DNA of 64,000 bases from positions 21,152,356 to 21,216,355 of the forward strand of contig CM051029.1 of NCBI GenBank assembly GCA_027627225.1, written 5' to 3'. The stretch comes from Congeria kusceri (lineage: Eukaryota > Mollusca > Bivalvia > Myida > Dreissenidae). The notes below the pieces were generated by a model. It did not search any database. It had not been told where the DNA came from and saw only the letters and a list, made by a program, of their open reading frames with translations. This document shows positions 41,101 to 48,118 of the stretch, one piece after another (the stretch's first letter is position 1; every line of letters starts with the position of its first letter). The position numbers were made by a program, and so were the translations under genes.

Positions 41101-43218
41101 GGCAGCCTAAGGTAAGTGTGCACTGTAGTTATTGTTAGGCGTAAAAAAAAATAATGTTTGTTTTAGGTAACCCGACCTACACTAAAAAAATGCCCCAACC
41201 CTAGAACATTTTATTGGGTTGGTCAGATTGATTTTTGGTTTATTTACCTTTTTTCAGTAATTAAATGAGTTTTTGGATAAATAAGTGTTTTGTTTTGATA
41301 GTATCCACTTATAAATAATGTTTAAGGATATTACTGGATATTACGTTTTGAATATTGATTCAGTTTTAGAATCTTCAAGTTGACCATTTACCAAAAAAAT
41401 AAAAAATAAAAAAAATCCCGACCTACCTACCCTAATTTTTTTGGGCATGTTACCTGAAACAAACATATTTTTTTGTTACGCCTTATATCCAACATTTTTA
41501 TTTTTAAGCATTTGAAATGTGCATGAAAAACAATTTCACAAACTAGTGACTTTTTTTCATGAACATTTTTTTTTTTTTTTAAAGTGACAGTTTGAATAAA
41601 CAGTAATGCATTTAAAATATTCATATTTTCCTAACAAACTTTTTTTTTATATATGGCTGAAAGACCATTATATTAGGTACTATATAAATAAATAACAATA
41701 GTCAAGCAGACCATTGTCAAGATAGTGGTTTTTTTTACATTATATTAACCGGTCATTGTATGGCAATTTCACAATCAAAAATAATGTATTGAAAAAAGTT
41801 AACTTATAAAATTACCAAGCATTTACCAATGACACATACCCGCTAAGGTAAGATGGCACCATAAAACCCAGTGGTTGTCTCACGAGTACCAGTATTTCAT
41901 TCAAAATGTTAGGTTATTGCAAATCACTGTTTACTCACCTAGAAACCAAAATGGCTGCTGTTCCACACATTTCAACTGTGAATCTGGATCACTTTCCCGG
42001 CCCTGTCTCATAAGCCAGTCAAATTTCGTAAAAATGTGGGCTTTGTACATGTATCTGTATCACTTTTCGGCCGGGGCCGATGACTGATACATATAATGGC
42101 ACAGTTATCGAGGAGGGCTTTGTATTATAAGACGAGGCAACTGTTGTGTTTCAGGGCACATAGTGAATAGATATGTAATAAATATACTGTATAAAACTTA
42201 GCAGATTTGAAGGATATTGTTACCAGTATAAAACACTGAGGATGTTTTTAAGTTAACTAAAACATATATCAAAGCGATTTTAATATAACACCATAGCAGG
42301 TATTGGCGGTAGTCTGTCAAACTGTAAACTAAAATTTAGACACACCTCTGACTATAACAATAACATTATGTTATGGGCATATGAAACATACTGTTTTCTT
42401 ATCAGTTATCTTACATATAGAGCACATAACGCGTTGATGTCTTTTTTATAGGTCATAAAACATTGATGTATTTTTTATAGGAAATAACATTCTTTTTTTA
42501 TTTAAAAAAAGTATTACATACTAGATCTATTATTGGTGTCTTTAGAAGGACAAAACATATTGTTTTATTTTTGTGTAATGTGACATTACACACGATTTTT
42601 GGATATTAATCATCTAGAAATCTTTTATCCTAAACGTTTAATGTTCACATTTTATTTTATACAACAAAACAATTCTTTTTTTCGACCTTTATATACCTCA
42701 TGTTATTGAATTTGGGTTGCACCAGGATACACACACTAAGATTGTTAATATTGTGGTCATATTTTAGGACATAACATATTGTTATCTCATTTGAGGCATG
42801 TCATAGTCAAAACTGGGCTTAATGCATGTGCGTAAAGTGGCGGCCCGGATTAGCCTGTGCAGACTGCACAGGGGACGACACTTTCAGCCTACAGTTGATT
42901 TATGTTTAGAAGAGACCACCTCGAAACAGAAAATACCATACAAGCGGAAAGTGTCATCAGTGATTAGCCTGTGCGGACTGCACAGGCTAATCCAGGACGA
43001 CAATTTATGTGCACATGAATTAAGCCCAGTTTTCCCACAACACACATCAAATGACGCACATGCATTAAGCCCGGGTTTCCACCGACATTCCTTTAAAGAC
43101 TACACGTGAGTTTCTTGGCGTGTTTCAGGTGAAGGTAATGGACGGGGTAGACAAGACGATAGAATATTTCCGGGAGGAGCTGCGATATTCAAATCTGCTG
43201 CCTAGCAACCACGTCTGA
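8188..43218 (+). CDS. UXS1: UDP-glucuronic acid decarboxylase 1 (UDP-xylose synthase), 12 coding exons
   Basis: Converts UDP-glucuronate to UDP-xylose, the donor that starts glycosaminoglycan linkers on proteoglycans; a Golgi type II membrane enzyme. Exons: 8188-8266, 19743-19788, 20520-20642, 21868-21925, 24228-24408, 25312-25416, 29127-29186, 30431-30552, 36545-36664, 37105-37267, 41008-41111, 43129-43218. All junctions are GT-AG, phases agree throughout, and the sum is 1251 nt (416 residues plus stop; the human protein is about 420). Visible parts: short basic cytosolic N-terminus; membrane anchor at residues 15-30; heptad-like stem 64-82; NAD-binding GGAGFVG at 105-111; STSEVYG at 211-217; catalytic Tyr241-x-x-x-Lys245 in YDEGK; then the conserved [10 protein letters not shown] and FQYVSDLV segments. 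An in-frame TAA precedes the ATG; Met10 is an alternative start. Introns 5-7 are dominated by tandem arrays. Confidence 0.97.
9487..11043. mobile_element. DNA element with CAGGGATCTC ends, carrying a nested SINE
   Basis: Ends are inverted CAGGGATCTC repeats, flanked by a perfect 5-bp duplication ATTTA (9482-9486 and 11044-11048). A SINE has inserted inside. The same architecture (CAGGG ends, 5-bp duplication) recurs at 20818-21640. No transposase reading frame is visible. The short terminal repeat makes the call moderate. Confidence 0.55.
10421..10709 (-). mobile_element. tRNA-derived SINE, full length
   Basis: On the minus strand the 5' head is tRNA-like, with an A box (TAGCTCAGTTGG, 10699-10688) and a B box (GGTTCGATTCC, 10655-10645), that is, an internal pol III promoter. 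A conserved central body follows, and the 3' end is TTGAATACGGCGAAAAATCC plus an AAAC-repeat tail. The flanking duplication is ATACATTTT (10412-10420 and 10712-10720). The head is not scored as a functional tRNA because the anticodon stem is imperfect and the body continues. Confidence 0.88.
12337..12400. repeat. Short tandem repeat, about 19 bp x 3
   Basis: Three consecutive copies of a unit containing AACATGATTATCAATATTA, in UXS1 intron 1. Confidence 0.8.
12640..12710. repeat. Short direct duplication
   Basis: Two adjacent copies of a roughly 34-bp unit containing CATCAATTAAAGATGTGTTA, differing slightly at the end. Confidence 0.75.
13321..13438. repeat. 59-bp tandem duplication
   Basis: Two near-identical adjacent copies of a unit starting TAATTGTTGACAATATTTAC. 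Lies in UXS1 intron 1. Confidence 0.9.
14333..14565. mobile_element. Harbinger-like MITE
   Basis: Both ends carry GTTTCTGGTCTCC-type inverted repeats and begin GGCC, each flanked by TTA (14330-14332 and 14566-14568). A TTA duplication with GG-starting ends fits PIF/Harbinger; the class is inferred from ends only. Confidence 0.6.
15159..15370. mobile_element. MITE family B fragment
   Basis: Begins GAAAGATCTGGGATATCAAA and keeps the GGTGCTGCTAAAAAGG and GACCAGCCTAGAGG hallmarks of family B, but lacks the right terminus. Confidence 0.55.
15474..15563. mobile_element. MITE family A fragment
   Basis: Similar to the right part of the element at 422-587: AAACTGAGAATTTGAGCA, then a diverged end TTTGGACCACTG. 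The left terminus is not recognisable. Confidence 0.45.
15564..15961. mobile_element. MITE family B, copy 3
   Basis: Ends are TAGGGACAGATCT and, reversed, AGGGAAAGATCT. Flanks ACTGTTAT and ACAGTTAT match at 7 of 8 positions. The left end region is internally duplicated, and a 17-bp unit (GAGTCTATTGTAAT core) is repeated four times near 15729-15782. Confidence 0.65.
16341..17996. repeat. Satellite array, 69 bp x 24
   Basis: Exactly 24 units of 69 bp (1656 bp) with no length change, starting ATAATTCAGTCACAGATCCC. Units differ at only two recurring sites (GATCC or GACCC; GGTCGGG or GGTCTGG). The high identity suggests recent amplification or ongoing homogenisation. It lies within UXS1 intron 1. 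Confidence 0.98.
18094..19149. mobile_element. Non-autonomous hAT element, 1056 bp
   Basis: Termini TAGGGATGTCAACGAATA and, reversed, TAGGGATGGCAATGAATA, followed on both sides by TCGAATATTCGAAT-rich sequence. A perfect 8-bp target duplication GTTTAAAC flanks it (18086-18093 and 19150-19157). Both features are diagnostic of hAT. The interior is AT-rich with a GAT microsatellite near 18937-18962 and no transposase. Confidence 0.9.
19258..19698. repeat. Minisatellite, 31 bp x about 14
   Basis: Unit GCTGCTAACACCACCACTGA plus ACTCATACATC/G. One recurring C/G variant alternates along the array. It stops 44 bases before UXS1 exon 2, so it abuts the branch-point region of intron 1. Confidence 0.97.
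20818..21640. mobile_element. DNA element with CAGGGCTTTTTT ends
   Basis: Inverted CAGGGCTTTTTT termini and a perfect 5-bp duplication GATGG (20813-20817 and 21641-21645), 823 bp. A 90-codon minus-strand frame at 21341-21069 ([17 protein letters not shown]) lies in the middle and may be a transposase remnant; I cannot assign it. Same design as 9487-11043. Lies in UXS1 intron 3. Confidence 0.7.
22793..22885. repeat. Low-complexity C/A/ACC tract
   Basis: A poly-C run, then poly-A, then repeated ACC and AAC units. It produces spurious glycine- or tryptophan-rich reading frames on the minus strand. UXS1 intron 4. Confidence 0.95.
23039..24139. mobile_element. Inverted-repeat DNA element, 1.1 kb
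   Basis: Left end ACACTACATGTTGCGTGGTT and right end (reversed) ACACTACATGTCGCGTGGTT continue matching into TTTGCCTAAA. Further inside, GC-rich TCCACNGTG palindromes occur in both arms. An 83-codon plus frame (23046-23297) lies in the left arm without a recognisable domain. No clear target duplication. It ends 88 bases before UXS1 exon 5. Confidence 0.75.
24492..24596. repeat. TATG/TGTATG microsatellite
   Basis: Runs of GTATGTAT and GTATGTGTAT interrupted by a repeated short segment, in UXS1 intron 5. Confidence 0.9.
24757..25308. repeat. 39-bp minisatellite x about 14, abutting the exon 6 acceptor
   Basis: Unit ATGGCCATATGTGAGGTTAG plus AATATGCCATCATTATTTT. The last unit runs directly into the genuine acceptor (CATTATTTTCCAG before exon 6), so each unit copies the pyrimidine tract but carries ATGG where the real site has CCAG. 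Because 39 is divisible by three, long open frames appear on both strands; they are by-products. Confidence 0.97.
25401..28060. repeat. 87-bp array, about 31 copies, containing the exon 6 end and donor
   Basis: The first unit overlaps the genuine end of exon 6 (ACCATCAACATGCTGG, then donor GTAGGT at 25417). Each later unit repeats that 16-base exon end, a GTAGGT-type donor and about 65 bases of intron (GATAGGTGTTCTAGGTATTC). A few units carry GAAGGT or GTTAGGT; one is shortened near 26180 and one carries an insertion near 25990. Using a later donor would retain an in-frame TAA at 25422-25424, so only the first keeps UXS1 intact. Confidence 0.97.
28437..29126. repeat. 46-bp array x 15, containing the exon 7 acceptor and exon start
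   Basis: Fifteen units of exactly 46 bp precede genuine exon 7 (29127). Each contains GGCCTTGCCAAGCGGTGTA (the first 19 bases as in exon 7) and the upstream acceptor GTATATCAG or GTATGTCAG. An AG is kept at all 16 sites. The real exon diverges after GTAG into GGGCTCGAATG. Using an upstream acceptor shifts frame or meets TGA (GTATGA), so only the last acceptor is productive. Confidence 0.97.
29271..29570. repeat. 61-bp minisatellite x 5 with donor-like motif
   Basis: Unit starts AGTTACAGACTGTCAAAAGA and contains ACAGTAAGTTT, a strong match to a donor site and similar to the real exon 7 donor (GGAG then GTAAGTTT at 29187). The array starts 85 bases inside intron 7. Confidence 0.93.
29742..29900. 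repeat. Possible small element with TATACCCCC ends
   Basis: TATACCCCCA at the left and GTGGGGGTATA at the right are inverted, with an extra GGGGGGTATATAG inside. It may be a MITE with TA flanks. Confidence 0.35.
29946..29985 (+). pseudogene. Decayed copy of UXS1 exon 8 (most degraded)
   Basis: After an acceptor-like CACCCAG the sequence keeps only ATCCTATAACAAGG and the following AAAAACAAATAATTGGAAAT, matching downstream parts of the next two copies. Most of the exon body is deleted. Confidence 0.5.
30074..30165 (+). pseudogene. Decayed copy of UXS1 exon 8 (second)
   Basis: Acceptor TTTCCTCAG, then ACCCCAAGGTGCATCCAC, GGGCCATGTGAACC and CCAGGTC are recognisably exon 8, with deletions and a frame loss. 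No donor is seen at the expected place. Confidence 0.75.
30264..30364 (+). pseudogene. Decayed copy of UXS1 exon 8 (third, best kept)
   Basis: Acceptor GTCCACTTAG, then a readable copy: [20 protein letters not shown], followed by RRSCYDQGK. It keeps the Tyr-x-x-x-Lys pair but has a one-codon insertion, a Trp-Gly to Cys-Cys change and no GT donor after the homologous CAG. It could not replace exon 8 without a new donor. The genuine exon 8 begins 167 bases downstream. Confidence 0.85.
30990..31740. repeat. Degenerate internally repeated segment
   Basis: Motifs such as TTGACTTGAAACTCAAAATA, GAGTTATTGCCCTTTTTC and TTTTTGCTTTAGGTCAA recur three or four times at intervals near 120 bp. It is probably an old dispersed repeat in UXS1 intron 8. 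Confidence 0.55.
32598..32830. mobile_element. MITE family C copy
   Basis: Left GGACCCATATTTATAAAGATTCTTA and right end, reversed, GGGCTGGTATTTATAAATTG form imperfect inverted ends around about 230 bp. Related ends occur at 43252-43510 and at the head of the satellite at 57960. Confidence 0.5.
33530..33720. repeat. Dispersed repeat family D, short copy
   Basis: Contains GTCCAACAGTTTTCATCAGA, CTTCAACAAACTT and GGGGCATACCTGTTTTACAAACAGC, all of which recur at 37300-37910 in UXS1 intron 10. No coding potential seen. Confidence 0.6.
35188..35455. repeat. 44-bp minisatellite x 6
   Basis: Unit TGGTGTATGCAAAGATACAG plus AATATACACCCCCATGCGCACCAC. One unit has lost a C, shifting open frames. It lies in UXS1 intron 8. 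Confidence 0.96.
37300..37910. repeat. Dispersed repeat family D, long copy
   Basis: Three internal subrepeats carrying GATCTTCACCAAACTTCATGA and AATCAGCCAAATCG, ending in GGGGCATAACTGTTTTACAA. It starts about 30 bases after the exon 10 donor. Related to 33530-33720. Confidence 0.6.
37916..38700. repeat. 41-bp minisatellite interrupted by a transposon
   Basis: Units containing TTCATTTAAGTTCTACTCAT followed by TTTGGGTATTTAATAGGATAA occur at 37916-38037 and resume at 38501-38700. The gap is filled exactly by the element at 38039-38491. Confidence 0.9.
38039..38491. mobile_element. MULE-like non-autonomous element, 453 bp
   Basis: Perfect 17-bp inverted ends CAATCTCATTAAAATCA and a perfect 9-bp target duplication TTAATAGGA (38030-38038 and 38492-38500). 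A 9-bp duplication is typical of Mutator-like elements. No transposase is present. It is inserted inside a 41-bp minisatellite in UXS1 intron 10. Confidence 0.75.
38740..39480. repeat. Diverged tandem duplication, about 375 bp x 2
   Basis: The two copies share AACTAAAACAGT, AATAGGGGTCACC and CGGAAATATTGGG, then both end with a TTTGTTTGGCAATA block. They differ by many substitutions. Confidence 0.7.
40612..40915. mobile_element. MITE family B, copy 4
   Basis: Begins TAGGGACAGATCTGGGATCC with an immediate partial duplication, and ends CTATTTTGCTCCGGATCTTCC, with the GGAGCAGGGTGCAGTACCCTGC palindromic core typical of the family. It lies just upstream of UXS1 exon 11. Confidence 0.6.
41138..41482. 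mobile_element. Harbinger-like MITE, 345 bp
   Basis: Inverted ends start GGCGTAA and continue through AATGTTTGTTT and AGGTAAC. TTA lies on each side (41135-41137 and 41483-41485). It begins 26 bases inside intron 11, next to the exon 11 donor. Confidence 0.65.
42809..43033. mobile_element. Palindromic bivalve-type MITE
   Basis: Perfect 12-bp inverted ends AAAACTGGGCTT, continuing as AATGCATGTGC. Internal inverted blocks (ATTAGCCTGTGC with GACTGCACAGG, and GGACGACA with AAAGTGTC) make it strongly self-complementary. A partial second right end follows at about 43050-43075. It lies in UXS1 intron 11, about 95 bases before the last exon. Confidence 0.8.
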
Positions 43219-43251
43219 TCAGCTCTCACTCACGGGTTCCATGCTCAGACC

Positions 43252-43510
43252 ATGGGGGCCATATCCCTAAAGCTCCTTAGGGAAATCTTAAATTCTTAAG
43301 GAACATTTTCTAATAAATATTTCCATGTAAAAATCAATATTTTATATTTGAAGTATGTTTCAGTGAGAAAAATCTGTTTATTCTATATCAAAATAAAATA
43401 TTTTATTATGAAATAAACTTTTAAGGAAACAGACATAAATATCAGGAATTTTATGATTTTAAGAAAATGACATAAATTGTACATAGGAGTTTTATGGGTA
43501 CGGGTTCAGT
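43252..43510. mobile_element. MITE family C copy downstream of the UXS1 stop
   Basis: Starts GGGGCCATATCCCTAAAGCT with a CTTAGGGAAATCTTAAATTC block, and ends in a region whose reverse reads ACCCATAAAACTCC. It begins 34 bases after the UXS1 stop, so it probably forms part of the 3'UTR. An AATAAA at 43312-43317 lies inside it. Confidence 0.5.
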
Positions 43511-43650
43511 GCTTACATAGGTCTTCAAACCATTCTCGTCATTTGTGATATTCTTGTGCTATAGTGTTGTTTGAAGAAAATTGTTAATGTGCGGGTCGTA
43601 TTCTAAAAAAAACATGGTGATATTCTGGCTGTATGCTTTTACTATGGTGT

Positions 43651-44121
43651 TGTTTGGAGGAAATTGTTAATGTGATTCATGTTTTCTAAAAATACATGTA
43701 TATCTTATTTGGTAAAGGCAATTAACTCCTTGAATAATTTGCTGTTTTCTGAAACATTATATGGATGTTTTGGTGTTGTTTTTTCTTACTTGATGATTAT
43801 TAACTTTTAGCACTATGAGGAACAAGTTTGTATTTGTATCTCAATATTATAAAACATTGACAGGAAATGCCAAACAATACATTTTGTTGTTTGGAGGAAA
43901 TTGTTGTTGTGATTCATGTTTTCTAAAAATACATGTATATCTTATTTGGTAAAGGCAATTAACTCCTTGAATAATTTGCTGTTTTCTGAAACATTATATG
44001 GATGTTTTGGTGTTGTTTTTTCTTACTTGATGATTATTAACTTTTAGCACTATGAGGAACAAGTTTGTATTTGCATCTCAATATTATAAAACATTGACAG
44101 GAAATGCCAAACAATACATTT
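43651..44121. repeat. 237-bp tandem duplication
   Basis: Two nearly identical adjacent copies starting TGTTTGGAGGAAATTGTT. Few differences, so the event looks recent. Downstream of UXS1. Confidence 0.93.
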
Positions 44122-44528
44122 TGTCCGTTAAATATCACAACAGACAAAATAAACAATCGCATGTTAGACTGTTACAAACCTATTGCAGCCTAGTTACTAT
44201 GTCATTATTGGCTGATTTATGTCATGTTGAGATCTCTGCATTATATGTCATGATAATTTGCATTATTATACCTCACCTTTGTCTACAATGATAAAATCCC
44301 ATTACCGGAAAAAGAGATATTTTGACAAAACATTTTCAACCTTTTTGACACGTGACCAAGCGAAAGTGTCAGGTCATGTGACCGTGCTGATATATTGAAT
44401 GTCATATAAGGGTAAGTAACTGCTTCCTTTTTTTTAAACCAAATTTTGGATTGGTTCTTTCTTGCTGTGACATCATATAGTTGTGACGTAACTATTCAGT
44501 TCTCTTCAAAAGTAACTGTCCGAAAAAA

Positions 44529-45008
44529 AATGTCCAGATTTGCGAGTGTTTCTGAAGAAATGTCCAGATTTGCGAGTGTTTCTGAAGAAATGTCCAGATT
44601 TGCGAGTGTTTCTGAAGAAATGTCCAGATTTGCGAGTGTTTCTGAAGAAATGTCCAGATTTGCGAGTGTTTCTGAAGAAATGTCCAGATTTGCGAGTGTT
44701 TCTGAAGAAATGTCCAGATTTGCGAGTGTTTCTGAAGAAATGTCCAGATTTGCGAGTGTTTCTGAAGAAATGTCCAGATTTGCGAGTGTTTCTGAAGAAA
44801 TGTCCAGACTTGCGAGTGTTTCTGAAGAAATGTCCAGATTTGCGAGTGTTTCTGAAGAAATGTCCAGATTTGCGAGTGTTTCTGAAGAAATGTCCAGATT
44901 TGCGAGTGTTTCTGAAGAAATGTCCAGATTTGCGAGTGTTTCTGAAGAAATGTCCAGACTTGCTATTGTTTCTGAAGAAATGTCCAGATTTGCGAGTGTT
45001 TCTGAAGA
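44529..45008. repeat. 30-bp minisatellite x 16
   Basis: Unit AAATGTCCAGATTTGCGAGT plus GTTTCTGAAG; 16 units without length change and nearly all identical. With a period divisible by three, most frames stay open (for example MSRFASVSEE repeats). I do not call a protein because there is no surrounding coding signal. Confidence 0.97.
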
Positions 45009-45088
45009 ATGAAGAAGATTTAAGCACTCTTTATGGGCAGCATTAAAAGATTGTTTTTAACTTAATTTTGTTTGGTATAATAAATTAA

Positions 45089-45222
45089 ATATCAAATGGC
45101 AGTGTGTGTGACATTGATATTGTCAACCATTGAAACAGAATGTCACCACTCGGCTTTCGCCTGGGGTGACATTCTGCCCTTGGGTTGACACTATCAATGT
45201 CACATACGCTGCCATATGATAT
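45089..45222. repeat. Long perfect-looking hairpin
   Basis: Arms of about 59 bases are inverted copies (left has ATGGCAGTGTGTGTGACATT and AGAATGTCACC; right has GGTGACATTCT and AATGTCACATACGCTGCCAT) around a loop of about 16 bases. It may be a small foldback transposon or a transcribed hairpin RNA. Confidence 0.75.
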
Positions 45223-48118
45223 TTATAATTGACACTATTTCCTTGTGTGTGTGCTATTTATTATACAGTGAGCACGAATGTCATTGTGTATATGTTGTTT
45301 TTATTTCAACTACTTGTAAATTTGAATGATGTCTATTTATTTGCTTATTGTACTTACTATATTTCATGGTCTATGAAATGTATATGTAAATGAAGATTTC
45401 TAGTTCTACCAGCATTAGCACTTTGAATATAATTTTATCTATGCATTTAGAATTGTTGAATGAAGGACTCGTGAAAATTTAAATGAAGGACTTGTATTTG
45501 GCAACATCAGAAATTAATATAAAAATCATGTTGCTGTTGTTATGGATATTTAAACTAGTTTTTTCACTACAGTTGGCAAACGATAACTTATTTTATCCAA
45601 AATATACTACTTTCCCATTCATATACGTATTGCATGGTTCGGGTACACAACAATAACATAACTTAGTGTACAGTTTACATTTATTAATGTCTCATACATA
45701 ATTAGTGAAGCTATTTAATTATACATACATGTAATTTGAAACATATTTCATACATTAGTTAGTGAAAGTAGTTAGCATGTGTTCTGTTAGTGATTAAACA
45801 CCACCAAATGACACTTTATGTTGACTTACATTTAAACTCAAAATGTTACAATATAGAAATCTTTGATGTAAACCTAGTGCTATAAAATACCCCAATGCCC
45901 ACACCTGTAGAAACACAAATGGCTTTTGCTGGTCAGTGACAGAGTAATAAATTACGTGCCATATAATGTTGTGCTGCTTACTTTTTCGTTAATGATTTGA
46001 AGCTACAAGAGAAAAGTAAAAGAAGGACTATTAAGTTTTGAATTCAACAATTATGTTTGCAGTATATTATTATTTATTGTCTCATTCCTGTAGTGTGATT
46101 ATTGAAGATGAAGATATACATACCAAATTTTGAGTCCTAATTAAAAACTGATGGTCTGTTTTTCTAAACTTGGATGATACTCCATTGTGACAAACAAACT
46201 AATATTTGAAATTTTTCACAACAGTTCAAATAATATTATAAGTGAAAAAGAGTGAATTGTTAAAATCAAATTGTTAACGTTAATTGTGCCATATTATAGC
46301 TGAGAGAAGTTACATGTAATCAGAACGCTAATAAATGAACCTATTTCTAATAAATTAATAGTCTTCATGGTTGTGTCTGTGATTTTATGTGGTATTCGCA
46401 GTGTGAATACAGGTATGTCAGATGCTTGAAGATCACTTTTAAATACATGTATTTAAATTGAGCAATATATGTAAGAAATATTTCTTTTATAAGCAGTTTA
46501 ATAATATAATTGTAGTAAGAAAAAAAAGTGAACATCAAAGTGTCAAATTTTTTTCTTGAAATGAAACAAATTTTTTTATATATAAATTACCAAATTTTTC
46601 AAATATATGTAATATCATAATTTCAACAACAGTATTTGAAAGCAAGGAAAATCAAAATGAACTGTCTAGATAAAAAAATATGTTTTTATGATTTCTGTAT
46701 TGTATAATAATTATGTTGCATGTTTTATTTATGTATATGTTATGACGAAATCATGATAAATTCTTAATTGTTTTTCGTCTCGATATAATTTGTAAATGCA
46801 CGGTGATGGTTATTATAAGTGTTTGTTTGTTACTGCATGTAAAACTATTTTACTTTGATTTTAGTCACTTTAATTCACCTTTTCCATTATTTCAATTCAT
46901 TTACATCTGTGGAATATGGAATCATTTAATTAACAAGTGGTTGAACATACAGTAAAATGTAACGTCAATGATACATTGGTCGGTTTAGGCTATGAGCATT
47001 TTACCTGTATGTAGTTTTAATAACATTTTTGTATCCAGGGTCCTCTATATGTCTATTTTGCATGCACAATTAGGCTGGCCCCTAGCAAAAACAATGTTTT
47101 TCTTCCACTTCAAATGCCCGACTTTTCTCCAGTCATCATTGACAAAAATCAAACCAAAGTTATGTTATCTGTAAACCTACTTTTCTTAAATCTTGCCATT
47201 AACTTTAACGATAATATAAATTAATGGTTAGACACACTTAAATCTAACCATTAATATTTTTTTAAAAATGATTAAAAAACACCACATGATCGTGTATACT
47301 ATTTAGTAATTTAAATCTTCCAATCCGTGAAACATAGCGAAACTTCTCCATCTGAGGGCAGTGGGTAGCTTCCACCAAACCTGAACGAGGGCCCTGACAT
47401 CATTTGCATAATCACACGTAACAAAACACATTCCATCACAACCTCAGCGTCTACTTGTATTGCATGTCGTCAAAAAAACCTTTTTTAACTGCTTAGTATT
47501 ATATTTTGAACATATCATGGTGTGAAATAAACCGATTTGTCTCGTACTATGATTTGTTATTAATAGGCGCGAATTCCATTGTGGAATCTATTTGTATGAA
47601 GGATAATGTATTTTTCTTCCAACTAATAGCGACAATGATAACTGCAAATGATGTGAACATGTGGAAGTTACGATTTGGGAGAACACACACTGTGAAGTTA
47701 TCTATGTTGTTGGTGATTTCGCTGGGTAGCCCGTACATTCCATAATGTCCCGTATAACGCATCAACACATAATTTCTTTAAAACAAGTGTTTTGACAATA
47801 GTAAGGTTTAGTAATATGCGTTTGAATTATTAGGTGGGCCTTGCCCAAACTAGCCGTTTAGTTTCTACTGGTATTTCACATAGTTTTACAGTTCGTTTCA
47901 TTGCAATATAAACATCGTAAAAAATTAACATCGCCACATATTAAAAATATTTAAATTCTCAAACGTAAAAACAGACATTAACATCGGCTTATGCGGGGTT
48001 TTAAAAATTTGGGATAGTATAAACGGTGTTAGTAAAATGAACGTCGTTTTGGCGACCATTGACCTATTTATAGATTAGTTGACTCCGATTAACTGTTGCA
48101 TTCATAACTATTTCAGCG
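45223..48118. other. Convergent spacer between UXS1 and the Ig receptor gene
   Basis: AT-rich sequence holding the 3' ends of both convergent genes. I found no exon, clear repeat or confident polyadenylation site here. Short frames around 47506-47768 on both strands show no recognisable features. Confidence 0.5.

Noticed and set aside
44446..45046. A 188-residue repetitive protein (MSRFASVSEE units)
   Set aside because: Several other frames on both strands are equally open; an array artefact without flanking coding signal.
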